Positions 42,997 to 51,686 are shown, counted from the first letter of the stretch. The stretch is 64,000 bases of DNA from Roseovarius nubinhibens ISM (GCF_000152625.1 NZ_CH724156.1:2132569-2196568), one strand, 5' to 3'. Notes: a model not told the origin generated them from the sequence alone. Numbers and translations: made by a program.

Positions 42997-44781
42997 TCAG
43001 GCGGCGAGCGGCAGATCGATGTGAAAGACGGTGCCCTGGCCGAGCACGCTCTCGTAGGAGATCGCGCCGCCCATCCGTTCGATCAGCACCTTGGCGATAT
43101 GCATGCCGAGCCCCGAGCCGCCATGGGTCGGGGTCAGGTCGCTTTCGATCTGGTGGAAGCGGCCGAACACGCGGTCCTCGGATTTGGCCGGGATGCCGAT
43201 GCCGCTGTCGCGGACCGAGAGGCGGAGCGCCTCGGGTTTGAGCTGCACCGAGAGATCGACATGGGCGCCCTCGGGGGAGAACTTGATCGCGTTGGAGATC
43301 ACATTGCCGACCACCTGCCGCACCCGGTTGGGATCGACATGGACCTGCTGGCCGATCTTGTCGGAGACGATGGTGAGCCGCACCTTGGCCTGATCCGCCT
43401 GACCGGCATGTTCCTCGAGCAGATTGGCGAGAAGTTCATCCATGTCGAGCGCCACCGGGTGCAGGCGCAGCGTGTTGAGATCGAGCTTTTGCAGGTCGAG
43501 CACGTCGTCGATGAGTTTGAGCATCCGCATGCTGTTGCGCTGGGCGATGTTGAGAAGCTTGCGGATGGGTTCGCTCGGCTCGCCGGGAAAGCCGTTGAGC
43601 GCCAGATCGAGCCCGCCCTTGACCGAGGTCATCGGGGTGCGCAGCTCGTGGCTGATCATGGCGATGAATTGCGATTTGGCGTGATTGGCGGCCTCGGCCC
43701 GCACCAGCGCCTCGCGCAGGGCCTGGGCCGAGTGTTCGCGTTCGGTGATATCGACGAGTGAAATGGTCCAGCCGAGCAGGTTGCGGCGGGTGCGAATGGG
43801 GCTCTCGATGGGCAGGATGCGGGGTTCGAATATGCGATCGGCGAGCGGCACCGGCGCGCCGCGTGCGGTGCTCTGATCGCGGTCGAGCGTGTTGAGGATC
43901 GGGGCGAGGGCGAGCAGGCTGCGCAGCGAGCCGCCGGGTTTCGGCAGCAGCGGGCCAAAGATCTCGGTCGCGGCGGGATTGGCGCCGGTAAAGCGGAACT
44001 CGGAATCGGTGATCAGCACCGGGTCGCTGGTGGCATAGAAGATCAGGCTGCGGCCCTGCGCCTCGGTGTCCATCATCGTGTTGTTGGTCAAAAGCCAGCT
44101 GAAGGCGAGCAGCGCGGCGGTGAACATGAACGGCGTCGGATCAAAGCCGAACACCGTGAAACCCCAGACGATATAGGCGAAATTCGCGCTGAGCGGTGCT
44201 GCGGTGATGACCAGCAGCACGCCGAGAAAGGGCCGGATCGCCACGGTGGCGCGGTGGAAGGCATAGAGCAGCACACCGAGCGAGCTCAGCACAAAGACAT
44301 AGAGCCCGGCCGCCACCGCATAGAAGAGCGGCCCGTGATCGAATACCACATAAGGATGCGCCGCGTCTTCGACCAGATAGGTGGCCTCGGTGTAGAGCAT
44401 ATGGGTCTGGCCATTGGTGAGCGCCACGAGGCTCACCACGAGCGGCACGCCGATATAGGTATAGGGGCGGCGGCGTTTGCTGTGGCGGTCGGGGTTGAGC
44501 GTGTAGTCAAAGAGGAAAAAGGCCCAGGCAATCGGCAAGAGCGCGATACCGGGCCAGGCGGCGAGCGACCAGGCGACCTTGCAGTCGAGCCCGACAGAGG
44601 CGAAATCCGCCGCCACGGTGAAGAGCCACCAGAGCATCGCGGCAAAGGTCAGGATAAAGGCGGGTTTGCCGGCAAAACGATGCGACCGGGCGACCCAGAT
44701 CAGCACCAGACCCGAGACCGCCCAGAGGGCCAGCACCGAGAGCGATACGGTGGAGACGTCGAAATTGGTCAGGCAGCTCAT
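42997..44781 (-). CDS. Orphan 7TM-PAS sensor histidine kinase
   Basis: 594 aa. Residues 1-230 carry seven predicted membrane helices of the histidine-kinase N-terminal 7TM type. About 240-345 is a PAS domain (YATSDPVLITDSEFRFTGANPAATEIFG). HisKA has phospho-acceptor H378 (FIAMISHELRTPMTSVKGG); HATPase motifs are NVISNAIKFSPEGA, DSGIGIPAKSEDRVFGRF and GGSGLGMHIAKVLIERMGG. No response regulator is adjacent, so its partner is elsewhere. Converges on the demethylase gene. Confidence 0.92.
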   Translation of the reverse strand: MSCLTNFDVSTVSLSVLALWAVSGLVLIWVARSHRFAGKPAFILTFAAMLWWLFTVAADFASVGLDCKVAWSLAAWPGIALLPIAWAFFLFDYTLNPDRHSKRRRPYTYIGVPLVVSLVALTNGQTHMLYTEATYLVEDAAHPYVVFDHGPLFYAVAAGLYVFVLSSLGVLLYAFHRATVAIRPFLGVLLVITAAPLSANFAYIVWGFTVFGFDPTPFMFTAALLAFSWLLTNNTMMDTEAQGRSLIFYATSDPVLITDSEFRFTGANPAATEIFGPLLPKPGGSLRSLLALAPILNTLDRDQSTARGAPVPLADRIFEPRILPIESPIRTRRNLLGWTISLVDITEREHSAQALREALVRAEAANHAKSQFIAMISHELRTPMTSVKGGLDLALNGFPGEPSEPIRKLLNIAQRNSMRMLKLIDDVLDLQKLDLNTLRLHPVALDMDELLANLLEEHAGQADQAKVRLTIVSDKIGQQVHVDPNRVRQVVGNVISNAIKFSPEGAHVDLSVQLKPEALRLSVRDSGIGIPAKSEDRVFGRFHQIESDLTPTHGGSGLGMHIAKVLIERMGGAISYESVLGQGTVFHIDLPLAA

Positions 44782-45077
44782 GCGCTCATCTTTGTAAAAC
44801 TCTTTGTCGTCTTTTGGGCGGGGCCGCCCGTCTCAAGGCGGCCCGGTGCCGGTGGTTCGGTTTCTCGCACGCAACAATGGGACAATTTTCAATTGAAAGC
44901 AGGGACCTACGTGGCCCTGATTTGGCCGCAGCCTAGCCGAAACTTTGGTGGGTGTGGATGTAAATTAGCCACGCTGCGAGATATTTGCGAAAAAAACGGG
45001 CAGGGACCCGTGTCACGAAAAACGCCCCCACAGCGGACTGCGGGGGCGAGAGGCCTGTCGGCACGGGGAGAGCCGGA
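44782..45077. other. Gap between histidine kinase and EutH genes
   Basis: About 300 bp upstream of the kinase gene and downstream of eutH. The region near 44870-44990 is relatively A+T-rich and likely holds the kinase promoter. The right end carries the EutH terminator. No ORF is supported. Confidence 0.6.
45018..45048 (-). terminator. Rho-independent terminator after EutH
   Basis: On the minus strand CGCCCCC/GGGGGCG (arms 45042-45048 and 45023-45029, extended by CAG/CTG inside) is followed by five Ts (45018-45022). It ends the four-gene kinase-DMGDH-IMPase-EutH operon. Confidence 0.88.
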
Positions 45078-46298
45078 TCAGGCGGGTTGGGGATCTGCCA
45101 AGGCGGGCTCTTCCGCCTCAAGCTCGAGCGCCTTGGGCACCGAGAGCCAGAGCGCGATGACAAAGCCGCAGATGCCGCCGCCGAGCTTGCCCAGCAAGAG
45201 CGGCAGGATGATCGACGGTTGGAAATTCGCGGCAAAGGCCAGATGGTCGCCAAAGGAGAAGGCGGCACAGACGCAGAACGCGATGGCCAGCACCTTGTCG
45301 CGGGCCGGCATGTCGCCGATCAGCCGATACATGGCGAGCACATTGGCCGCCGCCGCCAGCAGACCCGCCGCGCCCCGGGGCGAGACGCCGATGGCATGGC
45401 CCATGGCCTGCATCGGACCGGCGAGATATTTGGTGATCAGGTAGACCATCGGGAAGGCCCCGGCGAGCATGATGCCGATATAGCCCGCGATCTCGAGGGC
45501 GCGGAACTGATCGGCCTCGTCGGCGATGATCGGGTCAAAGCCCCAGCCGCCGAGCACATTGGTGAAGAGCCCAGTGAAATATTCCACGATGGAAAACACC
45601 AGCACCAGCGTGATGCCCGCATACATGATCTTGCCGAACCACAAAAAGCCCCGGATCATCGCATTGGGCGCAAAGCGCAGGCCAAGCGCGATGGCGACAC
45701 AGAAGATCGCCAGCGGCGCGAGGTTGCGCAGGATCGAGCCCATCCCGAGGGCGAGCGACAGGGTGGCGTCGCCGCTCGCGGCAATATCGGGGCGCACCTG
45801 CACATCGCCAACCATGATCAGCATGGCCGAGATGAACACGCCCAGAGGCACGCTCAGGATGCCCGACATGATGCCGAGCGCCATATATTTGTGATCGGAT
45901 TTCTTGAGCATGGCGAGCCCGACCGGGATCGAAAAGATGATCGTGGCCCCCGCCATATAGCCCACCAGCGAGGCGATGATCCACGCTTCACGGCTCTGCG
46001 CCAGCACATCGGCGAGCTGATAGCCGCCCATGTCGATGGCGATGATGGTGGTGGCGGCGATGGCCGGGTCCGCGCCGATCAGCATGAAGAGCGGGCCGAC
46101 CACGGCGCTGACGAATTCCGACAGATAGGGGATCGCGGCCATGATCCCGGCCACCGGCACGAAGATCGGGCCGATGGAGTAGAGCCCTTCTTGGAATTCC
46201 TTGCCGAGACCGCTTTCGGGGTTTCGGATATAGGCGAATGCGCCGAGCACGGCGCAGGCCATGATGATGTAGATGATTACCGTCCCTATCATTTCCAT
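45078..46298 (-). CDS. eutH: EutH-family ethanolamine/amino-alcohol permease
   Basis: 406 aa from ATG 46298, about ten to eleven membrane helices. Family hallmarks: FQEGLYSIGPIFVPVAGIMAAIPYLSE, LIGADPAIAATTIIAIDMGGYQLA, GIMSGILSVPLGVFI, LEIAGYIGIMLAGAFPMVYL and FSFGDHLAFAA. EutH moves ethanolamine in enteric bacteria. Here no eutBC, eutE or shell protein genes are near; instead it is the last gene of an operon with a kinase and a DMGDH-like oxidase, so the cargo may be a methylated ethanolamine or other amino alcohol. Confidence 0.88.
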   Translation of the reverse strand: MEMIGTVIIYIIMACAVLGAFAYIRNPESGLGKEFQEGLYSIGPIFVPVAGIMAAIPYLSEFVSAVVGPLFMLIGADPAIAATTIIAIDMGGYQLADVLAQSREAWIIASLVGYMAGATIIFSIPVGLAMLKKSDHKYMALGIMSGILSVPLGVFISAMLIMVGDVQVRPDIAASGDATLSLALGMGSILRNLAPLAIFCVAIALGLRFAPNAMIRGFLWFGKIMYAGITLVLVFSIVEYFTGLFTNVLGGWGFDPIIADEADQFRALEIAGYIGIMLAGAFPMVYLITKYLAGPMQAMGHAIGVSPRGAAGLLAAAANVLAMYRLIGDMPARDKVLAIAFCVCAAFSFGDHLAFAANFQPSIILPLLLGKLGGGICGFVIALWLSVPKALELEAEEPALADPQPA

Positions 46299-46308
46299 AG
46301 GTCTGTCT

Positions 46309-46326
46309 CCATGTTGCAAAATGATG
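46309..46326 (-). promoter_or_regulatory. 18-nt shared leader motif, copy at eutH
   Basis: CCATGTTGCAAAATGATG (plus-strand reading) matches 17 of 18 bases of the motif at 50668-50685. Both lie just upstream of the start of a minus-strand gene in the same operon. It may be an internal DeoR operator or a shared translation signal. Confidence 0.6.
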
Positions 46327-46391
46327 CGGCCGCTTGATCGGCCTTGTCGTCATTTGGATCGGGCCGGGGCGTACCCCGGACCGGTCAGGTC

Positions 46392-47216
46392 TTATCCGCC
46401 GGGGCGTGGTGCCGGGGCGGGGTGATCTTTCAGGATGTCGAGCACCTCTTCGTGCAATTCGGGCGTGGCGGCCGAGACGACCGGGCCTTCGTAATCGAGC
46501 CCCGGGGTGCGGCCCTGCCAATCGGTGAGCACGCCGCCCGCGCCGGTCACCACCGGGCGCAGGGCGAGGAAATCATAGGGTTTGAGATCATAGTCGATGA
46601 CCACATCCACATGCCCCGCCGCCAAAAGCGCGTGGGGGTAGCAATCATAGCCAAAGCGCCGGGTGCGGCCCAACCGCAGGAGCTTTTGAAAGAGCGCGGG
46701 ATGATGCGTGGCGATCTTGTCGCCCTCGTTGATATAGACCGTGGCGAGGCCGAGCATCGTCTGATTGGAGGCGCGGATCGGTTTGCCATTGCAGCTCGCC
46801 CCGCCATCGCGCAGGCCGAGGTAGGTCTCGCCCAGCATCGGCATGCCGATGAGCCCGAGCTGTGGCACGCCTTGGTCGAGATGGGCGAGCAGAAAGCCAA
46901 AGAGCGGATGGCCCGAGATGAACGACCGCGTGCCGTCGATCGGGTCGATGACCCAGATCCGGCCGCGATCCGCGCCTTCGATCCCGTGCTCTTCGCCGAC
47001 GATGCCGTGATCGGGATAGCGCGCCGTGATCCGGTCGCGCACCAATGTCTCGATCGCGCGGTCGGCCTGGGTGACGGGGCTTTCATCCGCTTTGAATTCC
47101 ACCCCGATGGGGCGGCGAAAGAACCGTTTGGCCGTCTCTGCCGCCTCTGCCGCGAGGGCGAGGCAGAATTCGGTGGGGATGCTTGTATCGTCGGATTTGG
47201 TCTTGGCTGTGGTCAT
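46392..47216 (-). CDS. Inositol-monophosphatase-family phosphatase
   Basis: 274 aa from ATG 47216. Li+-sensitive phosphatase superfamily: metal-binding Glu in GIVGEEHG, VIDPIDGTRSFISGHPLFG, and C-terminal DYDLKPYDFLALRPVVTGAGG. The closest named relatives are histidinol-phosphate or inositol-phosphate phosphatases, but no his genes are near. A phosphatase in one operon with a kinase suggests it removes phosphate from a later intermediate rather than reversing the kinase. Confidence 0.87.
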   Translation of the reverse strand: MTTAKTKSDDTSIPTEFCLALAAEAAETAKRFFRRPIGVEFKADESPVTQADRAIETLVRDRITARYPDHGIVGEEHGIEGADRGRIWVIDPIDGTRSFISGHPLFGFLLAHLDQGVPQLGLIGMPMLGETYLGLRDGGASCNGKPIRASNQTMLGLATVYINEGDKIATHHPALFQKLLRLGRTRRFGYDCYPHALLAAGHVDVVIDYDLKPYDFLALRPVVTGAGGVLTDWQGRTPGLDYEGPVVSAATPELHEEVLDILKDHPAPAPRPGG

Positions 47217-47235
47217 GCGGGGCTCCGGTATAGAT

Positions 47236-47292
47236 GCGCCCGGAACCACCTTCCGGGCGCCCCAATGGCGCGGGCGGAGAGAGGCCCGCGCC
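47236..47292. repeat. Two perfect hairpins between DMGDH-like and IMPase genes
   Basis: GCGCCCGGAA/TTCCGGGCGC (47236-47260, 5-nt loop) and GGCGCGGGC/GCCCGCGCC (47267-47292, 8-nt loop) stand side by side in the 100-bp intergenic. No U-run follows on either strand. Likely an RNA processing or stability element within the operon. Confidence 0.6.
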
Positions 47293-47316
47293 AGTCAGGA
47301 TCTGTTTGGGTCGGGC

Positions 47317-49764
47317 TCATGCCTTGACCCGTGTCATGGCGGGATCGTAGAGCGGCGTCATATGGACCTCGCAGGCCACCCGTTCGGTGCCGACCTCGAG
47401 CTCATAGCTGCCGCTTTCGACGAAATCGCGGGTGACGCCATCGGGGTGGCGCACATAGCCATAGCCGATGGATTTACCGACCGTGTAGCCATAGCCGCCG
47501 CTGGTGAGCCAGCCGACCCGCTCGCCATTGCGATAGATCGTCTCGCGCCCCAGGAGCACCACCTCTTGATCGGTGGTGAAACAGGCCATGAGCTTTTTCA
47601 CGCCACCCTCTTTCTGGGCCTTGGCCGCGGCGCGCCCCTTGAAGGGGATGTCCTTGCGCAGCTTGACCGCCCAGCCGAGACCGGCCTCGAACGGCGTGTG
47701 ATCCGGCCCGATGTCCGAGCCCCAGGCGCGATAGCCCTTTTCGAGCCGCAGCGAGTCAATCGCGCGGTAGCCCGCGTTGATCAGCCCGTGATCGGCCCCC
47801 GCCGCCATCAGCGCCTCATAGACCGTGGTGGCAAATTCGACCGGCAGGTGCAGCTCCCAGCCGAGCTCGCCCACGTATGTGACGCGCAGCGCATCGACGC
47901 GGCAGCCGGCGATGCCGATGGGTTTGAGCGTGCCAAAGGGGAAGGCCTCGTTGCTCACATCCTCCGAGGTCACCGCCGCGAGAATGTCGCGCGATTTCGG
48001 CCCCATCAGCGACAGCACCGCGCGGGACGAGGTGATGTCGAAGAGCTGACAGTTGAGACCCTCGGGGATGTTGCGGCGGATCCAGTCGAAATCATGGGTG
48101 GCAAAGCCGGTGCCGGTGACGATGTAGAACTCGTCCCGCGCCACCCGGCCGACGGTCAGATCGCATTCGATGCCGCCGTGATCGTTGAGCATCTGGGTGT
48201 AGGTGAGCGTGCCGACCGGCTTGTCCACGTCATTGGCGGCGATCCAGTTGAGCGCCTCGACGGCATCCGGGCCTTTGAGGGCGAATTTGGCAAAAGAGCT
48301 CTGGTCAAAGAGCACTGCCGCCTCGCGCGCGGCGCGGTGTTCGCACCCGACCGCGTCGAACCAGTTCTGACGCCCGAAGGTGTAGATGTCGCGCGGCTCT
48401 TCGCCCTGTGAGGCATCTGCGAACCAATTGGGTCGCTCCCAGCCGAGCTTTTCGCCGAAACACGCCCCCTGTGCCGCCAGCCGGTCATAGAGCGGCGATT
48501 TGCGGCAGGGCCGGCCCGAGCGGTTTTCCTCATGCGGCCAGCCCATCGTGTAATGCTTGGCATAGGCCTCGATGGTGCGGGTGCGGACCCAATCGGTGTC
48601 GAAATGCGGCGCGCCGAAGCGGCGGATGTCGGCGGACCAGAGGTCGAACGGCGGCTCGCCCTTGTGGACCCATTCCGCCAGCGCCATGCCCGCGCCGCCC
48701 CCGGCGGCGATGCCAAAGGCGTTGAACCCGGCACCGACATAGAAATTCCGCAGCTCGGGCGCTTCGCCGATGATGAAATTGCCATCGGGGGTAAAGCTCT
48801 CGGGGCCGTTGGTCAGCGTCTTGATCCCGGCGCTTTCCAACGCCGGCACCCGGCCGAGCGCCAGCTCCATCAGCTGTTCGAAATGGTCGAAATTGCTGTC
48901 GAGCAGGGAGTAGTGAAAGCCCTTGGGGATGCCGGTCTTGGCCCAGGGGATCGGGTTCGGCTCGTAGCCGCCCATCACCAGACCGCCGACCTCTTCCTTG
49001 TAATAGGTGAGCCGGTCGGGATCGCGCAGGGTCGGCAGATCGGAGGTCACGCCCTCGATCGCCTCGGTGACCATATATTGGTGCTCCATCGGCACCAGCG
49101 GCACGTTGACGCCGAACCGCGCGGCGAAATCGCGGGTCCATTGCCCGGCGCAGCAGATCACCTTTTCGCATTCGATGCGGCCCTGATCGGTGATCACGGC
49201 GCGGATGCGGCCATCCTCGATCTCGATATCGGTGACCTTGGTGTCCTCAAAGATCGACGCCCCCGCCATGCGCGCGCCCTTGGCCAGCGCCTGAGTGATG
49301 TCCGAGGGGTTGGCCTGACCGTCGGTCGGCATATAGGCCGCGCCCACCACGTCATCGACATTCATCAAGGGCCAGAGCTTTTGCGCCTCCGACGGCGTCA
49401 GAAGCTCCATCTCGAGGCCGAAACTATGGGCGGTGGTGGCCTGACGCTTGACCTCGGTCCAGCGCTCTTCGTTACAGGCGAGGCGCAGGCCGCCGTTCAT
49501 CTTCCAGCCGGTGCCGAGCCCGGTCTCTTCCTCGATCTTGTTGTAGAGATCGACGGAATAGCCCAGCAGCTGGGTGATATTGGCGTTGGAGCGCAGCTGG
49601 CCGACAAGACCCGCCGCGTGAAAGGTCGTGCCCGAGGTCAGTTTCTTGCGTTCGAGCAGCACCGTATCGGTCCAGCCCAGCTTGGCCAGGTGATAGGCGG
49701 TCGAAACGCCGACGATGCCGCCGCCGATGATCACGGCCTTGGCTGAGGTTGGCAGGTCAGTCAT
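47317..49764 (-). CDS. Dimethylglycine/sarcosine dehydrogenase-family FAD-GcvT protein
   Basis: 815 aa. N-terminal DAO-type FAD domain (AVIIGGGIVGVSTAYHLAKLGWTDTVLLE) with His in GTTFHAAGLVGQLR, the position of covalent FAD attachment in dimethylglycine dehydrogenase. FAO_M linker about 370-430, then GcvT folate-binding domains (FDQSSFAKFALKGPDAVEALN, VTYVGELGWELHLPVEFA, YRAIDSLRLEKGYRAWGSDIGPDHTPFEAGLGWAV). It oxidatively removes an N-methyl group, handing it to THF. It is 12 bp from the kinase gene. The exact N-methyl amine is not known. Confidence 0.9.
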   Translation of the reverse strand: MTDLPTSAKAVIIGGGIVGVSTAYHLAKLGWTDTVLLERKKLTSGTTFHAAGLVGQLRSNANITQLLGYSVDLYNKIEEETGLGTGWKMNGGLRLACNEERWTEVKRQATTAHSFGLEMELLTPSEAQKLWPLMNVDDVVGAAYMPTDGQANPSDITQALAKGARMAGASIFEDTKVTDIEIEDGRIRAVITDQGRIECEKVICCAGQWTRDFAARFGVNVPLVPMEHQYMVTEAIEGVTSDLPTLRDPDRLTYYKEEVGGLVMGGYEPNPIPWAKTGIPKGFHYSLLDSNFDHFEQLMELALGRVPALESAGIKTLTNGPESFTPDGNFIIGEAPELRNFYVGAGFNAFGIAAGGGAGMALAEWVHKGEPPFDLWSADIRRFGAPHFDTDWVRTRTIEAYAKHYTMGWPHEENRSGRPCRKSPLYDRLAAQGACFGEKLGWERPNWFADASQGEEPRDIYTFGRQNWFDAVGCEHRAAREAAVLFDQSSFAKFALKGPDAVEALNWIAANDVDKPVGTLTYTQMLNDHGGIECDLTVGRVARDEFYIVTGTGFATHDFDWIRRNIPEGLNCQLFDITSSRAVLSLMGPKSRDILAAVTSEDVSNEAFPFGTLKPIGIAGCRVDALRVTYVGELGWELHLPVEFATTVYEALMAAGADHGLINAGYRAIDSLRLEKGYRAWGSDIGPDHTPFEAGLGWAVKLRKDIPFKGRAAAKAQKEGGVKKLMACFTTDQEVVLLGRETIYRNGERVGWLTSGGYGYTVGKSIGYGYVRHPDGVTRDFVESGSYELEVGTERVACEVHMTPLYDPAMTRVKA

Positions 49765-49776
49765 CCAGTAGGGTCC

Positions 49777-50658
49777 TTACATAGTCAGGAAATCGGTATG
49801 GGATTGCCGGAAGGCGGCGAGGTTATCGGCGGTGTAGGCGGCGTAGTCGAAATCGAGCTCGGAGGTGAGTTCCGACACCATGCTCCACATGGTTTCGCGC
49901 AGGAGCGAGGCGCATTTCATCGCCGCATAGCGGTGCAGCAGATCGCCGGTGACGGGGGCCTCGAAATAGTGTTCGAGACAGGCCACTTCCTGCGCCTCCG
50001 AGAGGCCGTTGTTCGACGCCAGACCGCCGAGATCGAAGAGCGGGCTGTTGAACCCTGCGTAATCGTAGTCGATGAGCCAGAGCCGCGTGCCATCGTCGAG
50101 CAGATTGGCCGCCAGCAGATCGTTATGGCCAAAGACCATGTCGAAAGGCCCCGCCGCCTCTTCGAGGCTGTTGCCGAGCGACACCAGCTCGTCGATCAGG
50201 GGCCCGTGCGGGCTCTGCCGTTCGGCCAGCGTCGCGCCATAGTCGCGGATCACATGAAACACCCAGAAGATGAGCGCCGGGCCGCGCAGATGTTTCGGCG
50301 CGTCGCGGTGGCAGCGTTTCACCAGATCGATGATGCGCGGCAGCATCTCGGGCGCGCGCACATCCTCGGCGGTGAGCGTATGGCTGTCGACGAAATCGAG
50401 CACGGTGACCGAGGGCTCGGCATATTTCACCGCCGGGGCGACGCCCGCCGCATAGGCCGCGTGCATGGCGCTCAGCTCGTTGAAGCGCATCACGTGATGT
50501 TCGGGAATGTCCGAGCCCACCCGCACCGCATAGCGGCCCGCCGCATCCTCGGCGAGGTAGTTGAGATTGGTGATCCCACCTTCGAGCGGCGACAGCGTCA
50601 CCTCGCCCGTCCAGCAGGGCAGCGCCATGATGCGACGCATACGTTCTTGTTGGTTCAA
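49777..50658 (-). CDS. Choline/ethanolamine-kinase-like phosphotransferase
   Basis: 293 aa from TTG 50658, favoured by GGGAGG 5 nt upstream; ATG 50640 is the alternative. Protein-kinase-like fold of the APH/choline kinase group: LSPLEGGITNLNYLAED, catalytic VFGHNDLLAANLL (HxD...N) and metal-binding LWLIDYDYAGFNSPLFDLGGLASN. The GGITN and IDYDYAG motifs are choline-kinase-like rather than antibiotic-kinase-like. Head gene of the operon, divergent from DeoR. Confidence 0.86.
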   Translation of the reverse strand: MNQQERMRRIMALPCWTGEVTLSPLEGGITNLNYLAEDAAGRYAVRVGSDIPEHHVMRFNELSAMHAAYAAGVAPAVKYAEPSVTVLDFVDSHTLTAEDVRAPEMLPRIIDLVKRCHRDAPKHLRGPALIFWVFHVIRDYGATLAERQSPHGPLIDELVSLGNSLEEAAGPFDMVFGHNDLLAANLLDDGTRLWLIDYDYAGFNSPLFDLGGLASNNGLSEAQEVACLEHYFEAPVTGDLLHRYAAMKCASLLRETMWSMVSELTSELDFDYAAYTADNLAAFRQSHTDFLTM

Positions 50659-50667
50659 ACCAGCCTC

Positions 50668-50685
50668 CCATGTTGCAAAATGTTG
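50668..50685 (-). promoter_or_regulatory. 18-nt shared leader motif, copy at the kinase gene
   Basis: CCATGTTGCAAAATGTTG (plus strand) is the partner of 46309-46326, one base different. Its left end overlaps the ribosome site of the kinase gene, so binding here could block translation or transcription. Confidence 0.6.
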
Positions 50686-50760
50686 GGTTTTCGCCGCAAC
50701 ACCGCAAGTCTCCCGGGAAAACCGTGCAATACGACTCGGGCACCTGTCAATAAAAACCAC

Positions 50761-50817
50761 AGTTTGCCACATCATTTAATTTTCCAGCGGTTTGGATTTG
50801 GCATTTTGTGGCAAACT
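50761..50817. promoter_or_regulatory. DeoR-type inverted repeat in divergent promoter
   Basis: AGTTTGCCACA (50761-50771) and TGTGGCAAACT (50807-50817) are perfect 11-bp inverted arms 35 bp apart, between the kinase operon and the deoR gene. The right arm is preceded by CATTT, resembling CATTTTG in the 18-nt leader motif. Candidate paired operators for the adjacent DeoR protein. Confidence 0.72.
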
Positions 50818-50847
50818 GCCTAGTCTGGCCTCCCCGATCCTAGTGAA

Positions 50848-51642
50848 ATGGCCCGATCCCGTATGAGTAGCCTCGCGAAAACCACAAATCAGCGCGAAGA
50901 AGAAATCCTCACCGAGCTGCGCCGCGCCGGTGGCTCCTGCCGGGTGAGCTTTCTCGCCGAGCGGCTTGGCGTGTCCAATGAGACGATCCGGCGCAATATC
51001 CGCTCGCTCGAGGACAATGAGGTGGTGCGCAAGGTGCATGGCGGTGTGCATCTGGTGCATCGGCTCAACGAGGCGCCGTTTCAGAACCGGATGGACACCC
51101 AGGCCGAAATCAAGACCCGGCTCGCGGCGCGGGTCGCCGCGACGATCAGCGATGGCGATTCGGTGTTTCTCGATGTGGGATCGACCACCGCCTATGTGGC
51201 GATGGCGCTGCGCAGCCACAAGAACCTCTATGTGGTGACCAATTCGATCTTTGTGGCGCAGACGCTGGCAACCCGGAACGGCAACCGGGTGTTTCTCGCG
51301 GGCGGCGAGCTGCGGTCGCATGACGGCGGCGCGTTTGGGGCCGAGGCGATTGACCTGGTGGGGCGGTTCAACACCCAGTTCGCGGTGTTTTCCATCGGCG
51401 CGGTGAATGCCGAAATGGGCTTTATGCTGCATGATTTCGAAGAGGCGAATATCGCCCGCATCGCCGCCCAGAACGCGCAGGTGCGCATCGTGGTGACCGT
51501 GGCCGAGAAATTTGGCAAGCGCGCGCCCGTGGTGCTCGACCATGCCGACCGGTTCGACATTCTGGTGTCGGACGAGGCCCCGCCCGAGGACATCGCCCGG
51601 ATGATCCAGTCGCGCGGCATCGAGCTCTTGCTCGCGGAGTGA
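50848..51642 (+). CDS. DeoR-family transcriptional regulator
   Basis: 264 aa from ATG 50848 (ATG 50863 also possible; both have weak ribosome sites). N-terminal DeoR HTH (REEEILTELRRAGGSCRVSFLAERLGVSNETIRRNIRSLEDNEVVRKVHGG) and sugar-phosphate-isomerase-like sensor domain (VFLDVGSTTAYVAMALRSHKNLYVVTNSI, GAEAIDLVGRF, EKFGKRAPV). DeoR effectors are often phosphorylated metabolites, which fits control by the product of the kinase next door. Confidence 0.9.
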   Translation: MARSRMSSLAKTTNQREEEILTELRRAGGSCRVSFLAERLGVSNETIRRNIRSLEDNEVVRKVHGGVHLVHRLNEAPFQNRMDTQAEIKTRLAARVAATISDGDSVFLDVGSTTAYVAMALRSHKNLYVVTNSIFVAQTLATRNGNRVFLAGGELRSHDGGAFGAEAIDLVGRFNTQFAVFSIGAVNAEMGFMLHDFEEANIARIAAQNAQVRIVVTVAEKFGKRAPVVLDHADRFDILVSDEAPPEDIARMIQSRGIELLLAE

Positions 51643-51686
51643 GCGGCCTTGCAACCCGGGGCGGCGGGCTTTAGTTTTCTGGAGAC

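Noticed and set aside
45078..46298. Evidence for an ethanolamine-utilisation microcompartment
   Set aside because: Only EutH is present. No shell proteins, EutBC or EutE occur in the window.
46374..46389. CCGGGG/CCCCGG hairpin after the IMPase gene as a terminator
   Set aside because: Six bp with no T-run on either strand; too weak to call.
49777..50658. Aminoglycoside resistance kinase
   Set aside because: The fold is shared, but GGITN and LIDYDYAG and the operon context fit choline/ethanolamine kinases instead.
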